DNA of 64,000 nt from Galbibacter sp035306585 (GTDB lineage: Bacteria > Bacteroidota > Bacteroidia > Flavobacteriales > Flavobacteriaceae), in assembly GCF_035306585.1 (NCBI RefSeq), contig NZ_DATGNU010000129.1, positions 1 through 64,000 on the forward strand, written 5' to 3'. This document shows positions 53,640 to 62,175 of the stretch, piece after piece. The notes beneath the pieces are model-generated. The model worked only from the letters and a program-made list of their open reading frames with translations. It did no database searches and was not told the DNA's origin. The first letter of the stretch is position 1, and every line of letters starts with the position of its first letter. A program made the translations under genes and the position numbers.

Positions 53640-53751
53640 TATTTTTCATTTACATTAATAGAAATATTATACAAAGATGGGGTATAGCCAAGGTAAATCA
53701 AAACTAAAATAATCAATTAAAAAGAGGGCTTGAACGATCCTAAGAGTAATT

Positions 53752-54402
53752 TTAAGGGATCTGCTCAATAGGTGGCCTTTTAGAAAATTGAATTAAGTTT
53801 TTTCTAAAGCGCTCCGCGTAATTCGAGATAACTTCAGGGGTGAATTCCTGTTCTTGTTCGATTCTACCAATCACTGGAACCTTTGTCATAGTAGCAATGA
53901 TTTCTTCGGTAGTCGGATGCTTGTTTCCACTAAAAATAAGCGCCACATCAAAACCCTGCTGCTTTAGTAAATTCACTGTTAGTAAAGTGTGATTAATACT
54001 ACCTAAATAATGCCTAGAAACCACAATTATCTTATAATTTTTAGACATTATATCCAATATAGTATGCTGATCATTAAGAGGAACTAAAAGCCCTCCAGCG
54101 CCTTCAGCCACCAAATAATTGTCAGTTTTAGGCGGTTGAATGGTCTCAATATCAATGGTAACACCATCGATTTGCGCAGAGGCATGTGGACTCATCGCCA
54201 CAGTGAGGGCATAACTATTGGGATGAAACTTCGATACACTATTGGAAACTAAGGCTTTTACTTTATGGGTATCAGAATAATCCAAATCCCCAGACTGAAT
54301 GGGCTTCCAATAATCCGCTTTTAAGGCTTCTGTGATAATTGCTGATGCAATGGTTTTCCCTACTTCAGTGGAAATACCAGTTACAAAAAAAATGGGTTTC
54401 AT
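53752..54402 (-). CDS. bioD: Dethiobiotin synthetase
   Basis: ATP-dependent ring closure of DAPA to dethiobiotin. The N-terminal P-loop reads TGISTEVGKT (8-17) and the GAGGLLVPLN segment near 98-107 carries the substrate-binding region. The 216 residues are normal. It lies 44 bases after bioF. Biotin synthase bioB and bioC are not in the window. Confidence 0.93.
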   Translation of the reverse strand: MKPIFFVTGISTEVGKTIASAIITEALKADYWKPIQSGDLDYSDTHKVKALVSNSVSKFHPNSYALTVAMSPHASAQIDGVTIDIETIQPPKTDNYLVAEGAGGLLVPLNDQHTILDIMSKNYKIIVVSRHYLGSINHTLLTVNLLKQQGFDVALIFSGNKHPTTEEIIATMTKVPVIGRIEQEQEFTPEVISNYAERFRKNLIQFSKRPPIEQIP

Positions 54403-54446
54403 GAGTAATCGCTTAGTAATATGACTGTCCTAAACAGCGTCAATTA

Positions 54447-55577
54447 TTAATGAATAAGATGTTTTAAAACATCCGTTATCTGGTCAAAAGTATTAAAACT
54501 GTGTAAACAAAAACGTATTCTTTCGTGATCTTTTGGAACCGTTGGAGATAAAATAGGCCTCACATCAAATCCTGCGCTTTGTAAAGTGCCCGCTACTGTT
54601 TTTACATTCTCATTTCCAGGAACAAGGATGCATTGTATAGCAGAATCACTTGGTACATAATTTTCCTTATCCAGACCCAAAGAGTTTAGCGTAGCTTTAA
54701 AAAATTTAATATTACGAAGTAATTGTGCACGCTGTTGTTGATAAAATGAATCCGGACTATGATGATTTAACATATTATAGCGATTCTCAATGACCTTTAT
54801 ACTATGCGGTGAGAGCGCGGTGGTAAAAATAAAGCTTCGTGCAAAATTATAGAGATACACCTTTAAGAACTCGCTTCCTAGTATAGCAGAACCGTGGCAT
54901 CCCAGTGCTTTTCCAAAGGTGATGATTCTTGCAAATACACGATGTTGCAAATTCAAGCGCTGTACTAGCCCTTCCCCTTTTTCTCCAAAAACCCCAACAC
55001 TGTGAGCCTCATCGATTACCAAATAAGCATCATAGCGCTCGGTCAATTCGACCATAGCCTGTAGATCGGGAGTATCACCATCCATAGAAAATACTGATTC
55101 CGTGACAACGTATAAGTTTCCAAGGTGAGATTTATGGGTGTTGAGCACCTTTTTAAGATCCTCTAAATCGTTATGTTTAAATTTATAACTCTTAGCATTA
55201 CTAAGCTGAATTCCATCTCGAATACTGGCATGAGAAAATGCATCATAAATCACAATGTCCCCTCTTTGAGGAACCGAACTAAAGAACCCCAGATTAGCAT
55301 CATAACCAGAATTAAACACCAACGCAGCTTCTACTTTATGAAATTCACTTAAAAAGCGCTCAAGATTGTGAAAATATTGATGATTTCCCGTTAAAAGCCG
55401 CGATCCCGTTGACCCGTCTGACACCCCAGCGTGCTGCTGGAAACGTGTCTTAGAAAAACCCAAATAATCATTGGACGAAAAGTCCACCTTGGCATAATTA
55501 CTACCCAGAGATCGAAGTGCATTTTCCTGCTTTCTTTTTAGAATTTTAGCAATGAGATTTTCGGGAAAAGCTGTCAT
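54447..55577 (-). CDS. bioF: 8-amino-7-oxononanoate synthase
   Basis: Condenses pimeloyl thioester with alanine. Alpha-oxoamine synthase fold of 376 residues: SNDYLGF near 35-41, DEAHSVGVFGEKGEG near 188-202 and the PLP lysine in TFGKALGCHGSA near 220-231. Shorter than E. coli BioF mainly at the N-terminus. First gene of the biotin operon, divergent from the M61 gene. Confidence 0.92.
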   Translation of the reverse strand: MTAFPENLIAKILKRKQENALRSLGSNYAKVDFSSNDYLGFSKTRFQQHAGVSDGSTGSRLLTGNHQYFHNLERFLSEFHKVEAALVFNSGYDANLGFFSSVPQRGDIVIYDAFSHASIRDGIQLSNAKSYKFKHNDLEDLKKVLNTHKSHLGNLYVVTESVFSMDGDTPDLQAMVELTERYDAYLVIDEAHSVGVFGEKGEGLVQRLNLQHRVFARIITFGKALGCHGSAILGSEFLKVYLYNFARSFIFTTALSPHSIKVIENRYNMLNHHSPDSFYQQQRAQLLRNIKFFKATLNSLGLDKENYVPSDSAIQCILVPGNENVKTVAGTLQSAGFDVRPILSPTVPKDHERIRFCLHSFNTFDQITDVLKHLIH

Positions 55578-55595
55578 GACTCTTTAATTTAACAC

Positions 55596-55612
55596 TGTAA
55601 ATGTACATTACA
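55596..55612. promoter_or_regulatory. Short palindrome in the bioF-M61 divergent gap
   Basis: TGTAA (55596-55600) and TTACA (55608-55612) flank ATGTACA, which itself holds the palindrome TGTACA. It lies just upstream of bioF. It could be a biotin-operon operator, but the half-sites are short and I cannot match them to a known BirA box. Confidence 0.25.
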
Positions 55613-55618
55613 ATTGGT

Positions 55619-55626
55619 TAAATTTG
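55619..55626 (+). promoter_or_regulatory. -7 element of the M61 peptidase
   Basis: TAAATTTG, an exact TAnnTTTG. It lies inside the longest open frame, so translation must begin downstream, which supports TTG 55668. Confidence 0.45.
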
Positions 55627-55667
55627 GTAACTTCAGCCCTAAATCTAACTTGGAAAAATTATTTGTT

Positions 55668-57449
55668 TTGAAAAAAATCATTTGTTTTTACGCGCTGTTG
55701 TTAAGTGCTGGATTGGCATTTGCGCAACAGGAAGTTCGCTACACTATTTCTTTTGAAAAAGCCAATCATCATCTAGCAAAGGTGAGTGTAACCTTTCCAC
55801 AAACAAGCTCCGATACCCTTTATATTCGCATGAGCCGAAGTTCACCTGGCCGTTATGCCTTACATGAATTTGCCAAAAATGTGAACCATCTCAGTGCAGT
55901 GAATCAGCAAGGGGACACGATTGAGGTATTAAGAAAAGATCCACATCAATGGATGATTCCAAATCCAAAGGGAACCACTACGGTCAACTACACCCTTTTT
56001 GCCAATAGAGGCGATGGAACTTATGCACAGATCGATCTAAGCCACGCACATTTAAACATCCCAGCTACTTTTATGTATGCAGAGGAATTTTTTAACAATC
56101 CTGTGGAGGTCACCTTTGTGCCTAGAAAAGATCTCAATTGGAAAATTGCAACACAGATGCCTTTAAAGGAAGGAACGACCTATACAGCCCCAAATTTTCA
56201 ATATTTCTTTGACAGTCCTACCGAACTTAGCAACTTTAGAAAACGCTCGTTTGAAGTGGAATCCAAAGGCAAATCATATACCATTGAATTTGTACTACAC
56301 GATCATAGTCCAGATGATATGCTAGATGCCTATTTCGAGCAAGTAAAGGGGATAGTGCTATCTCAAAAACAGGTTTATAAAGAACTACCCGAGTTCGATT
56401 ACAAGAGGTATACCTTTATCGCATGTTATATAGAAAATGCGAGTGGTGATGGGATGGAGCATCGAAATTCGACCATACTAACTGATAAAGAAGGGCTAGC
56501 CAATGGCGGTATGGAGAATAATATAGGAACGGTAGCCCATGAATTCTTTCACGCATGGAATGTAGAACGACTTCGTCCAAAAGACTTAGAACCTTTTGAT
56601 TATGCAAAGGCAAATATGACAGGTACCTTATGGTTTGCAGAAGGCTTTACCAGCTATTATACCAATCTTACATTGTGTCGCGCTGGAATTATAGACCAAA
56701 AGGAGTATGTTAAACGCTTAAATGGTACTTTCAATTATGTGTGGAACTCTCCAGCCAGGGAACTCTACAATCCGATTGAGATGAGCTATCAAGCACCTTT
56801 TGTGGATGCGGCTACAGCGGTTGATGAAATCGACCGCGGCAATACCTTTGTTTCATATTATTCATATGGTAGTATGCTTGGTTTGGCTTTAGATCTTTCG
56901 CTTCGTCAAAATGGTTTAACCCTTGATGACTTTATGAAAGAAATGTGGGAGGCGCAAGGGAAAAGTGAAGATCCTTATACTATTGACGATTTACATTTTA
57001 ACCTCAGCTTATATGCCGGAAAGGATTTCGCTGATCATTACTTCAATAGCTATATTTACAAAGGCGCAATGCCTGATTTTAAGACGCTATTTGAAAGTGT
57101 AGGAATCTTGATGGAGCGTCAAAAAGATAAACCTTATACTGGAATTCGTTTAAGCCAAAATAGGGTGGTTTCGTACCCCTTAAATGACAGTCCTGCACAT
57201 GTTTCAGGACTCACTAAAGGAGATCGTATTGTATCCATCAATGACCTGGAGTTAGGACAAGATGCAAATCTTGAAGAATTACTGTCAAATTTTAAGGCAG
57301 GTGATTCTTTAAATATTAGTTTCTTACGCTTTGGAGCAAAGCACAGCACCCAGCTAATTATAGAGAGTGATCCGACTTATCACATTAGCTTGGATCCTCG
57401 TGCCAAACGTAGAGTAGAAAAGCATCGAGATCATTGGTTAAAGAATTAA
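55668..57449 (+). CDS. M61 family metallopeptidase with PDZ domain
   Basis: Glycyl-aminopeptidase-like zinc peptidase, exported. From the TTG at 55668 the protein has 593 residues and a clean signal peptide (about 1-20, ending AFAQ). The frame extends to 55614 but a promoter element lies there. Domains: N-terminal beta domain about 20-200, catalytic domain with HEFFHAW at about 291-297 and the third-ligand region YEG-like WFAEGFTSYYT, and a C-terminal PDZ domain about 500-575. TTG as start codon is inferred from the signal peptide position. Confidence 0.88.
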   Translation: MKKIICFYALLLSAGLAFAQQEVRYTISFEKANHHLAKVSVTFPQTSSDTLYIRMSRSSPGRYALHEFAKNVNHLSAVNQQGDTIEVLRKDPHQWMIPNPKGTTTVNYTLFANRGDGTYAQIDLSHAHLNIPATFMYAEEFFNNPVEVTFVPRKDLNWKIATQMPLKEGTTYTAPNFQYFFDSPTELSNFRKRSFEVESKGKSYTIEFVLHDHSPDDMLDAYFEQVKGIVLSQKQVYKELPEFDYKRYTFIACYIENASGDGMEHRNSTILTDKEGLANGGMENNIGTVAHEFFHAWNVERLRPKDLEPFDYAKANMTGTLWFAEGFTSYYTNLTLCRAGIIDQKEYVKRLNGTFNYVWNSPARELYNPIEMSYQAPFVDAATAVDEIDRGNTFVSYYSYGSMLGLALDLSLRQNGLTLDDFMKEMWEAQGKSEDPYTIDDLHFNLSLYAGKDFADHYFNSYIYKGAMPDFKTLFESVGILMERQKDKPYTGIRLSQNRVVSYPLNDSPAHVSGLTKGDRIVSINDLELGQDANLEELLSNFKAGDSLNISFLRFGAKHSTQLIIESDPTYHISLDPRAKRRVEKHRDHWLKN

Positions 57450-57472
57450 TCGTGTAATTTAAATTACATCAT

Positions 57473-57513
57473 AAAAAAAGCGTCAATTCCTTTACCAGGT
57501 AGACGCTTTTTTT
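57473..57513. terminator. Bidirectional terminator between the M61 gene and atpC
   Basis: Perfect 12-bp stem, AAAAAAAGCGTC (57473-57484) with GACGCTTTTTTT (57502-57513), loop of 17. The A-run and T-run make it functional in both directions. Confidence 0.9.
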
Positions 57514-57535
57514 ATATCTAAAGTATCGGCTTTAC

Positions 57536-57814
57536 TTAATCCGCCAATACAATTACTTTATTATTATTCATCTCCACAGTACCACTGTTGATTGGTAAAA
57601 GAGTAACTCCTTTTTCATCTTTAGAAAATCTAGAGGAAACAGCTTTATCTAATTTAATTTCCCCATAAATTTTCACGTTTCCCTTACCTAACAAAGATAC
57701 AATAGGTGCGTGATTGTCTAACATTTGAAATTCACCTTCCAGTCCAGGAACAGCAACCGAGGTTACTTCTCCCTTAAATAACGTGGCTTCTGGTGTTACG
57801 ATTTCTAATTGCAT
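57536..57814 (-). CDS. atpC: F1 ATP synthase epsilon subunit, short form
   Basis: Central-stalk subunit of F1. Only the N-terminal beta-sandwich (92 residues, with VPGLEGEFQMLDNHAPIVSLL near 23-43) is present; the C-terminal helical hairpin of E. coli epsilon (about 138 residues), which inhibits ATP hydrolysis, is missing. The short form is, to my knowledge, usual in Bacteroidota. It follows atpD after 52 bases. Confidence 0.92.
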   Translation of the reverse strand: MQLEIVTPEATLFKGEVTSVAVPGLEGEFQMLDNHAPIVSLLGKGNVKIYGEIKLDKAVSSRFSKDEKGVTLLPINSGTVEMNNNKVIVLAD

Positions 57815-57866
57815 ACTTCTAGTTCTTAAGGCTGTTGATTAACACAAACCAACGCCAAGGTTTATA

Positions 57867-59375
57867 TTAGGCTTCAGCTAACATTTTCTCTCCAGCCTCG
57901 ATCGCTTCCTCAATCGATCCTTTAAGGTTAAATGCCGCTTCTGGAAGATGATCTAATTCACCATCCATAATCATATTAAACCCTTTAATGGTTTCTTTAA
58001 TATCTACCAATACACCTGGAATACCTGTAAATTGTTCAGCAACGTGGAAAGGTTGTGACAAGAAACGTTGAACCCTTCTAGCTCTGGAAACCGCTTGCTT
58101 ATCATCCTCAGAAAGCTCTTCCATACCAAGAATTGCAATAATATCTTGTAATTCTTTATAGTGCTGTAATAACTCCTTTACGCGTTGTGCACATGCATAG
58201 TGTTCTTTACCCAACACCTCTTCAGATAAAATTCTAGAAGAAGACTCTAATGGATCCACCGCTGGGTAAATACCAAGCTCTGCAATTTTTCTAGAGAGTA
58301 CTGTTGTTGCATCAAGGTGAGCAAATGTTGTTGCTGGAGCTGGATCCGTTAAGTCATCCGCAGGTACATATACCGCTTGTACGGAAGTAATAGATCCTCT
58401 TTTAGTGGAAGTAATACGCTCTTGCATTGCACCCATCTCAGTTGCTAATGTGGGTTGGTATCCCACCGCTGAAGGCATACGTCCTAATAGTGCCGACACC
58501 TCAGAACCTGCTTGGGTAAATCGGAAAATGTTATCGACAAAGAAAAGTACGTCTTTCCCTTGGCCTTCACCAGCACCGTCACGGAAATACTCCGCAATAG
58601 TTAATCCAGAAAGTGCCACACGAGCACGTGCTCCTGGAGGCTCATTCATCTGACCGAATACGAAAGTCGCTTTAGAATCTTTCATGGCGGACTTGTCCAC
58701 TTTGGTCAAGTCCCATCCACCAGCCTCCATAGACTTGGTAAATTCCTCACCATATTTTATAATTCCTGACTCCAACATCTCTCTTAAAAGGTCATTCCCT
58801 TCACGAGTACGTTCTCCTACACCTGCAAACACAGATAAACCACCGTGTCCTTTTGCGATATTATTAATCAACTCCTGAATAAGTACCGTTTTACCTACAC
58901 CAGCACCACCGAAAAGACCAATTTTACCACCTTTTGCATAAGGCTCAATAAGGTCAATTACTTTAATCCCTGTATAGAGAACTTCTGTTGATGTTGTAAG
59001 ATCTTCAAATTTTGGTGCTTCTCTGTGAATTGGCAAACCGTCTTTTCCTTCTTTAGGAAGTTCACCTAAACCATCAATAGCATCCCCAATAACATTAAAC
59101 AATCGACCATATACATCATCTCCGATTGGCATTTGTATTGGATTTCCAGTGGCTAGCACTTCTACCCCTCTACTTAGACCATCAGTTGAATCCATTGAAA
59201 TCGTTCTTACTGTATCCTCTCCAATATGAGACTGTACCTCTAGTACTAATTTTGACCCATCTTTTCTAGTGATTTCCAAAGAATCATAAATCTTTGGCAA
59301 TTCAGAACCCGATTCAAATACTACGTCTACAACCGGACCGATAATTTGTGCAACTTTACCTGTAATTTTTGACAT
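57867..59375 (-). CDS. atpD: F1 ATP synthase beta subunit
   Basis: Catalytic subunit of the rotary ATP synthase. P-loop GGAGVGKT near 153-160, catalytic glutamate in AGVGERTREGND and the Walker B LFFVDNIFRF are intact; 502 residues, slightly longer than E. coli (460). It is paired only with atpC; the other subunits are not in the window, so the ATP synthase genes are split between loci. A TATCTTTG -7 element is about 85 bases upstream. Confidence 0.97.
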   Translation of the reverse strand: MSKITGKVAQIIGPVVDVVFESGSELPKIYDSLEITRKDGSKLVLEVQSHIGEDTVRTISMDSTDGLSRGVEVLATGNPIQMPIGDDVYGRLFNVIGDAIDGLGELPKEGKDGLPIHREAPKFEDLTTSTEVLYTGIKVIDLIEPYAKGGKIGLFGGAGVGKTVLIQELINNIAKGHGGLSVFAGVGERTREGNDLLREMLESGIIKYGEEFTKSMEAGGWDLTKVDKSAMKDSKATFVFGQMNEPPGARARVALSGLTIAEYFRDGAGEGQGKDVLFFVDNIFRFTQAGSEVSALLGRMPSAVGYQPTLATEMGAMQERITSTKRGSITSVQAVYVPADDLTDPAPATTFAHLDATTVLSRKIAELGIYPAVDPLESSSRILSEEVLGKEHYACAQRVKELLQHYKELQDIIAILGMEELSEDDKQAVSRARRVQRFLSQPFHVAEQFTGIPGVLVDIKETIKGFNMIMDGELDHLPEAAFNLKGSIEEAIEAGEKMLAEA

Positions 59376-59459
59376 TACTCAAGTGTTTAATGTTAAGCTT
59401 ATTACTTACGAAACAAAAGTTTAAATTAAATGCGTTTTAAACATGCTTTTTTCGCGGTG

Positions 59460-59467
59460 CAAAGATA
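59460..59467 (-). promoter_or_regulatory. -7 element of atpD-atpC
   Basis: TATCTTTG on the minus strand, an exact TAnnTTTG, 84 bases before the atpD ATG at 59375, which predicts an untranslated leader of about 80 bases. Confidence 0.5.
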
Positions 59468-59539
59468 TATTTTTAATTGAATTTAAACCCTTATTTCTGA
59501 AAAAAAATTGTAGCTATAGTTGCTTGTGAATTTGAACGT

Positions 59540-59631
59540 TAGCAATGGTAGCACTAAAAGATCATACCACTGCCTTAGAATTGTTTCGAAACCTTCAAAA
59601 ATTGTTAGATTTTTGCAGTGGTATTTTTTTT
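59540..59631 (+). ncRNA. Candidate plus-strand small RNA between atpD and gpsA
   Basis: The 273-base gap between two minus-strand genes holds a plus-strand terminator: ATACCACTGC (59564-59573) pairs perfectly with GCAGTGGTAT (59615-59624), followed by seven T. No plus-strand gene ends here. TGAATTTG at 59527-59534 matches the -7 element in seven of eight positions with a TTG at 59508-59510, which would give an RNA of about 90 bases. The segment TACCACTG can also pair with CAATGGTA upstream (59543-59550), an alternative fold excluding the terminator. Confidence 0.35.
59564..59631 (+). terminator. Plus-strand terminator without a gene
   Basis: Perfect 10-bp stem, loop of 41 bases that contains a smaller GTTTCGAAAC palindrome, and TTTTTTT at the end. 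On the minus strand the hairpin is followed only by a weak T-run, so it is a poorer terminator for gpsA. Confidence 0.65.
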
Positions 59632-59648
59632 GAAATTAAGTTACTTTC

Positions 59649-60650
59649 TTAATTTAATTTTTCAGTCAACTTGCTAAAGGTTTTCTTAGGATCTTTACCC
59701 TGATATAAAATTGCATATACGGCATCAATAATGGGGGTCTTACTTTTTCTTTTTTGACTTGTTGTTATTAGATGGGCACTTTTGGTAGCATAGTACCCTT
59801 CGGCCACCATATTCATTTCCATCATAGCGCTCTTTACTGTATACCCCTTTCCTATCATATTACCAAACATGCGGTTACGGCTAAAAATGGAATAACCTGT
59901 TACTAGGAGATCTCCTAAATAGGCCAAATCATCTATATTTCGTTTCATTTTATGAATTCGCTTGATAAAGCGTTTCATTTCTCGAATAGAATTACTCATC
60001 AGTACTGCTTGGAAGTTATCACCATAACCTAATCCATGTGCAATACCTGCTGCTACTGCATAAATATTTTTTAACATCGCTGCATACTCAGTACCGATGA
60101 TATCATCACTAATTTTTGTATAAATATAACTGCTAGATAAACGCTCCGCCAAGGCGGTAGCCTTATGCTCATCAGAGCAAGCCACGGTAAGATATGATAA
60201 TCGCTCCAGAGCTACTTCTTCCGCATGGCATGGACCAGTAATCACCCCAATATTGTCAAATGGTACCTGGTAGAGGTCGTGAAAATATTCCCCGACAATT
60301 AAGCCGTGTTCTGGAACAATCCCCTTAATAGCTGAAAATACAACCTTCCCAGTGAGTGGCAAGGTGAGCTTTTGAAGTTCTTGATGCAAAAATGCCGATG
60401 GTATAGCAAAGATCAAATAATTCGCATAGCTTACTATTTCATTAATATCATCACTTAAATAAAGCTGGTCTACTTGAAACTCAACAGAGCTCAAATAGTT
60501 AGGGTTATGTTGATGCTCTTTAATATGTGCTATCGCAGCGGTGTTTCGCATATACCAGCCCACCTCATCTAAATTTTCACAAAGCATTTTCACCAAAGCA
60601 GTAGCCCAACTTCCACCTCCTAAAACAGCCACCTTAATTGAATCTCCCAT
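59649..60650 (-). CDS. gpsA: Glycerol-3-phosphate dehydrogenase [NAD(P)+]
   Basis: Makes sn-glycerol 3-phosphate for phospholipid synthesis. It has 333 residues with GGGSWATAL near 9-17 for NAD(P) binding and EYAAMLKNIYAVAAGIAHGLG with the catalytic lysine. The frame is open to 60689, but the ATG at 60650 is chosen: a -7 element at 60677-60684 lies in the extension and the nucleotide motif then falls at the N-terminus. Monocistronic. Confidence 0.94.
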   Translation of the reverse strand: MGDSIKVAVLGGGSWATALVKMLCENLDEVGWYMRNTAAIAHIKEHQHNPNYLSSVEFQVDQLYLSDDINEIVSYANYLIFAIPSAFLHQELQKLTLPLTGKVVFSAIKGIVPEHGLIVGEYFHDLYQVPFDNIGVITGPCHAEEVALERLSYLTVACSDEHKATALAERLSSSYIYTKISDDIIGTEYAAMLKNIYAVAAGIAHGLGYGDNFQAVLMSNSIREMKRFIKRIHKMKRNIDDLAYLGDLLVTGYSIFSRNRMFGNMIGKGYTVKSAMMEMNMVAEGYYATKSAHLITTSQKRKSKTPIIDAVYAILYQGKDPKKTFSKLTEKLN

Positions 60651-60676
60651 TTTATAATCACTTTTAATTGCAGTGT

Positions 60677-60684
60677 CAAAAGTA
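60677..60684 (-). promoter_or_regulatory. -7 element of gpsA
   Basis: TACTTTTG on the minus strand, an exact TAnnTTTG, 26 bases before the ATG at 60650. It decides the start. Confidence 0.5.
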
Positions 60685-60894
60685 ACCAAAATTTAAAACA
60701 ATTATTTTTTGTCTCTAACCTTGGAACCCCTTTTTCTATGATAGGACTGAAGGTGTGACAAATAGCTCATTAGAATTTTAACAGTAGATTATGAAAAGTA
60801 AAACAATCTAGGTCATAAGGCCACGTTATAAGATTAGAGAACAAGAAAACATAACTTAAGTTAGGTTAATTGATTTTTTTGGTTGGTTATTTGT

Positions 60895-60934
60895 AAAAAC
60901 CGCTTTTTGATTCTTATCAAAGAGTGGTTTTTTT
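60895..60934 (+). terminator. Plus-strand terminator in the gpsA-LysM gap
   Basis: Stem AAACCGCT (60897-60904) with AGTGGTTT (60923-60930), one G-U, extended by TTTGAT with ATCAAA around a short TTCT loop, then a T-run to 60934. The 427-base gap (60651-61077) has no open frame and no plus-strand gene that ends here. The rest of the gap shows only an AACTTAAGTT palindrome near 60855. An unannotated short transcript is possible. Confidence 0.65.
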
Positions 60935-61077
60935 AATGCATTATTCTGGCTACTCCTTATTAAAGTGCCTAAAAATCAAATTCACAAGTGTTTTTTTTTC
61001 AAGGAATTAAATTCTTTCACTTTGTAGAAAAACGTTTATTGCTTACCTTGTTGCTTAAACTTTAAAATAATAAAACC

Positions 61078-61575
61078 ATGGGATTATTTTCATTTATCAA
61101 AGATGCAGGCGCTAAAATATTTGGCGGCAAGACATCTGCAGAAGAAGCAGCAGAGGCAGCAGCAAACAAAGAAGCCGCCATTAAAGAAGCGAATGCTCAA
61201 GCAGCTTCGAAACTCAAAGAGACCATCACTGATTTAGATCTAAAGGCAGAAAATTTACAAATTTCCATCACTGGTGATACTGCTACTGTTAGTGGTAAAG
61301 CGTATGATCAAACTACCAAAGAAAAAATCATTTTAGTAGTAGGGAACAGTACTGGGATTGCGGTAGTAAACGACCAAATGGAAGTTGAAAACACTGAACC
61401 AGAAGCGCAGTTTCATACAGTAGTATCTGGAGACTCCTTAAGTAAAATTGCTAAGAAATTTTATGGGGATGCCATGAAGTACCCCGTCATTTTTGAAGCG
61501 AATAAACCCATGCTAACTGATCCAGATAAGATATATCCAGGACAGGTACTTCGTATCCCAACATTAGATTCTTAA
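61078..61575 (+). CDS. BON-LysM protein, Kbp (YgaU)-like
   Basis: Soluble protein of 165 residues. The opening MGLFSFIKDAG, a BON domain (about 50-103) and a LysM domain (about 112-162, ending KIYPGQVLRIP) follow the order and wording of E. coli Kbp (YgaU), a cytosolic potassium-binding protein. An alanine- and glutamate-rich linker at 19-45 is longer than in E. coli. No signal peptide, so LysM does not act on peptidoglycan here. Nine bases separate its stop from that of converging nadD. Confidence 0.85.
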   Translation: MGLFSFIKDAGAKIFGGKTSAEEAAEAAANKEAAIKEANAQAASKLKETITDLDLKAENLQISITGDTATVSGKAYDQTTKEKIILVVGNSTGIAVVNDQMEVENTEPEAQFHTVVSGDSLSKIAKKFYGDAMKYPVIFEANKPMLTDPDKIYPGQVLRIPTLDS

Positions 61576-61584
61576 AAGGAGCGC

Positions 61585-62175
61585 TTATTTGTAAAAATTC
61601 ATCAAATCCACATACTCCCATACCTTGGGTTGTAAGAGTGGTTGGATGTTTTTGCCCTCCGAAATCGCTTTACGTATAAAGGTAGATGATATCTCCATAA
61701 TAGGAGCGTCTACCTTTTTTACTCTTGGATGGTCGTTGTATTTTCCATGCATATCATGGGAACTCTGAACTCGGGGATAGACGTATATATCGTGATTCTC
61801 AATGATCATCTCCACATTTTTCCACTTGTGAAGCGAGCGTAAATTATCCTCTCCCATGATCAAACAAAACTCATTATTAGGATATTTTTCTTTAAGGTAA
61901 ACCAGGGTTTTAACGGTGTAATTTGGTTGCGGCAATGCGAACTCAATATCGCTTGGTTTCAGTTTTTCATAATTCTCAGTGGCACGGTAGACGAGCTCCA
62001 ACCGATGATGATCCTCTAAAAGGCTGCTTTTTTTCTTATGAGGATTGTGAGGGGTCACCACTAGCCAAATCTCTTGTAGCTCTGTGAATTCAGCCATATG
62101 ATTAGCGATCACCAAATGTCCTAAATGTATTGGATTAAAGGTGCCGAAAAAGAGTCCTATCTTTTTCCCTTTCAT
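61585..62175 (-). CDS. nadD: Nicotinate-nucleotide adenylyltransferase
   Basis: Adenylates nicotinate mononucleotide in NAD synthesis. The nucleotidyltransferase motif GTFNPIHLGHLVIAN is at 11-25 and the ISSTFIRKAISEG segment near 163-175. Length 196 is usual. The start overlaps the gmk stop by 4 bases; the three genes yicC-gmk-nadD form one operon. Confidence 0.94.
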   Translation of the reverse strand: MKGKKIGLFFGTFNPIHLGHLVIANHMAEFTELQEIWLVVTPHNPHKKKSSLLEDHHRLELVYRATENYEKLKPSDIEFALPQPNYTVKTLVYLKEKYPNNEFCLIMGEDNLRSLHKWKNVEMIIENHDIYVYPRVQSSHDMHGKYNDHPRVKKVDAPIMEISSTFIRKAISEGKNIQPLLQPKVWEYVDLMNFYK

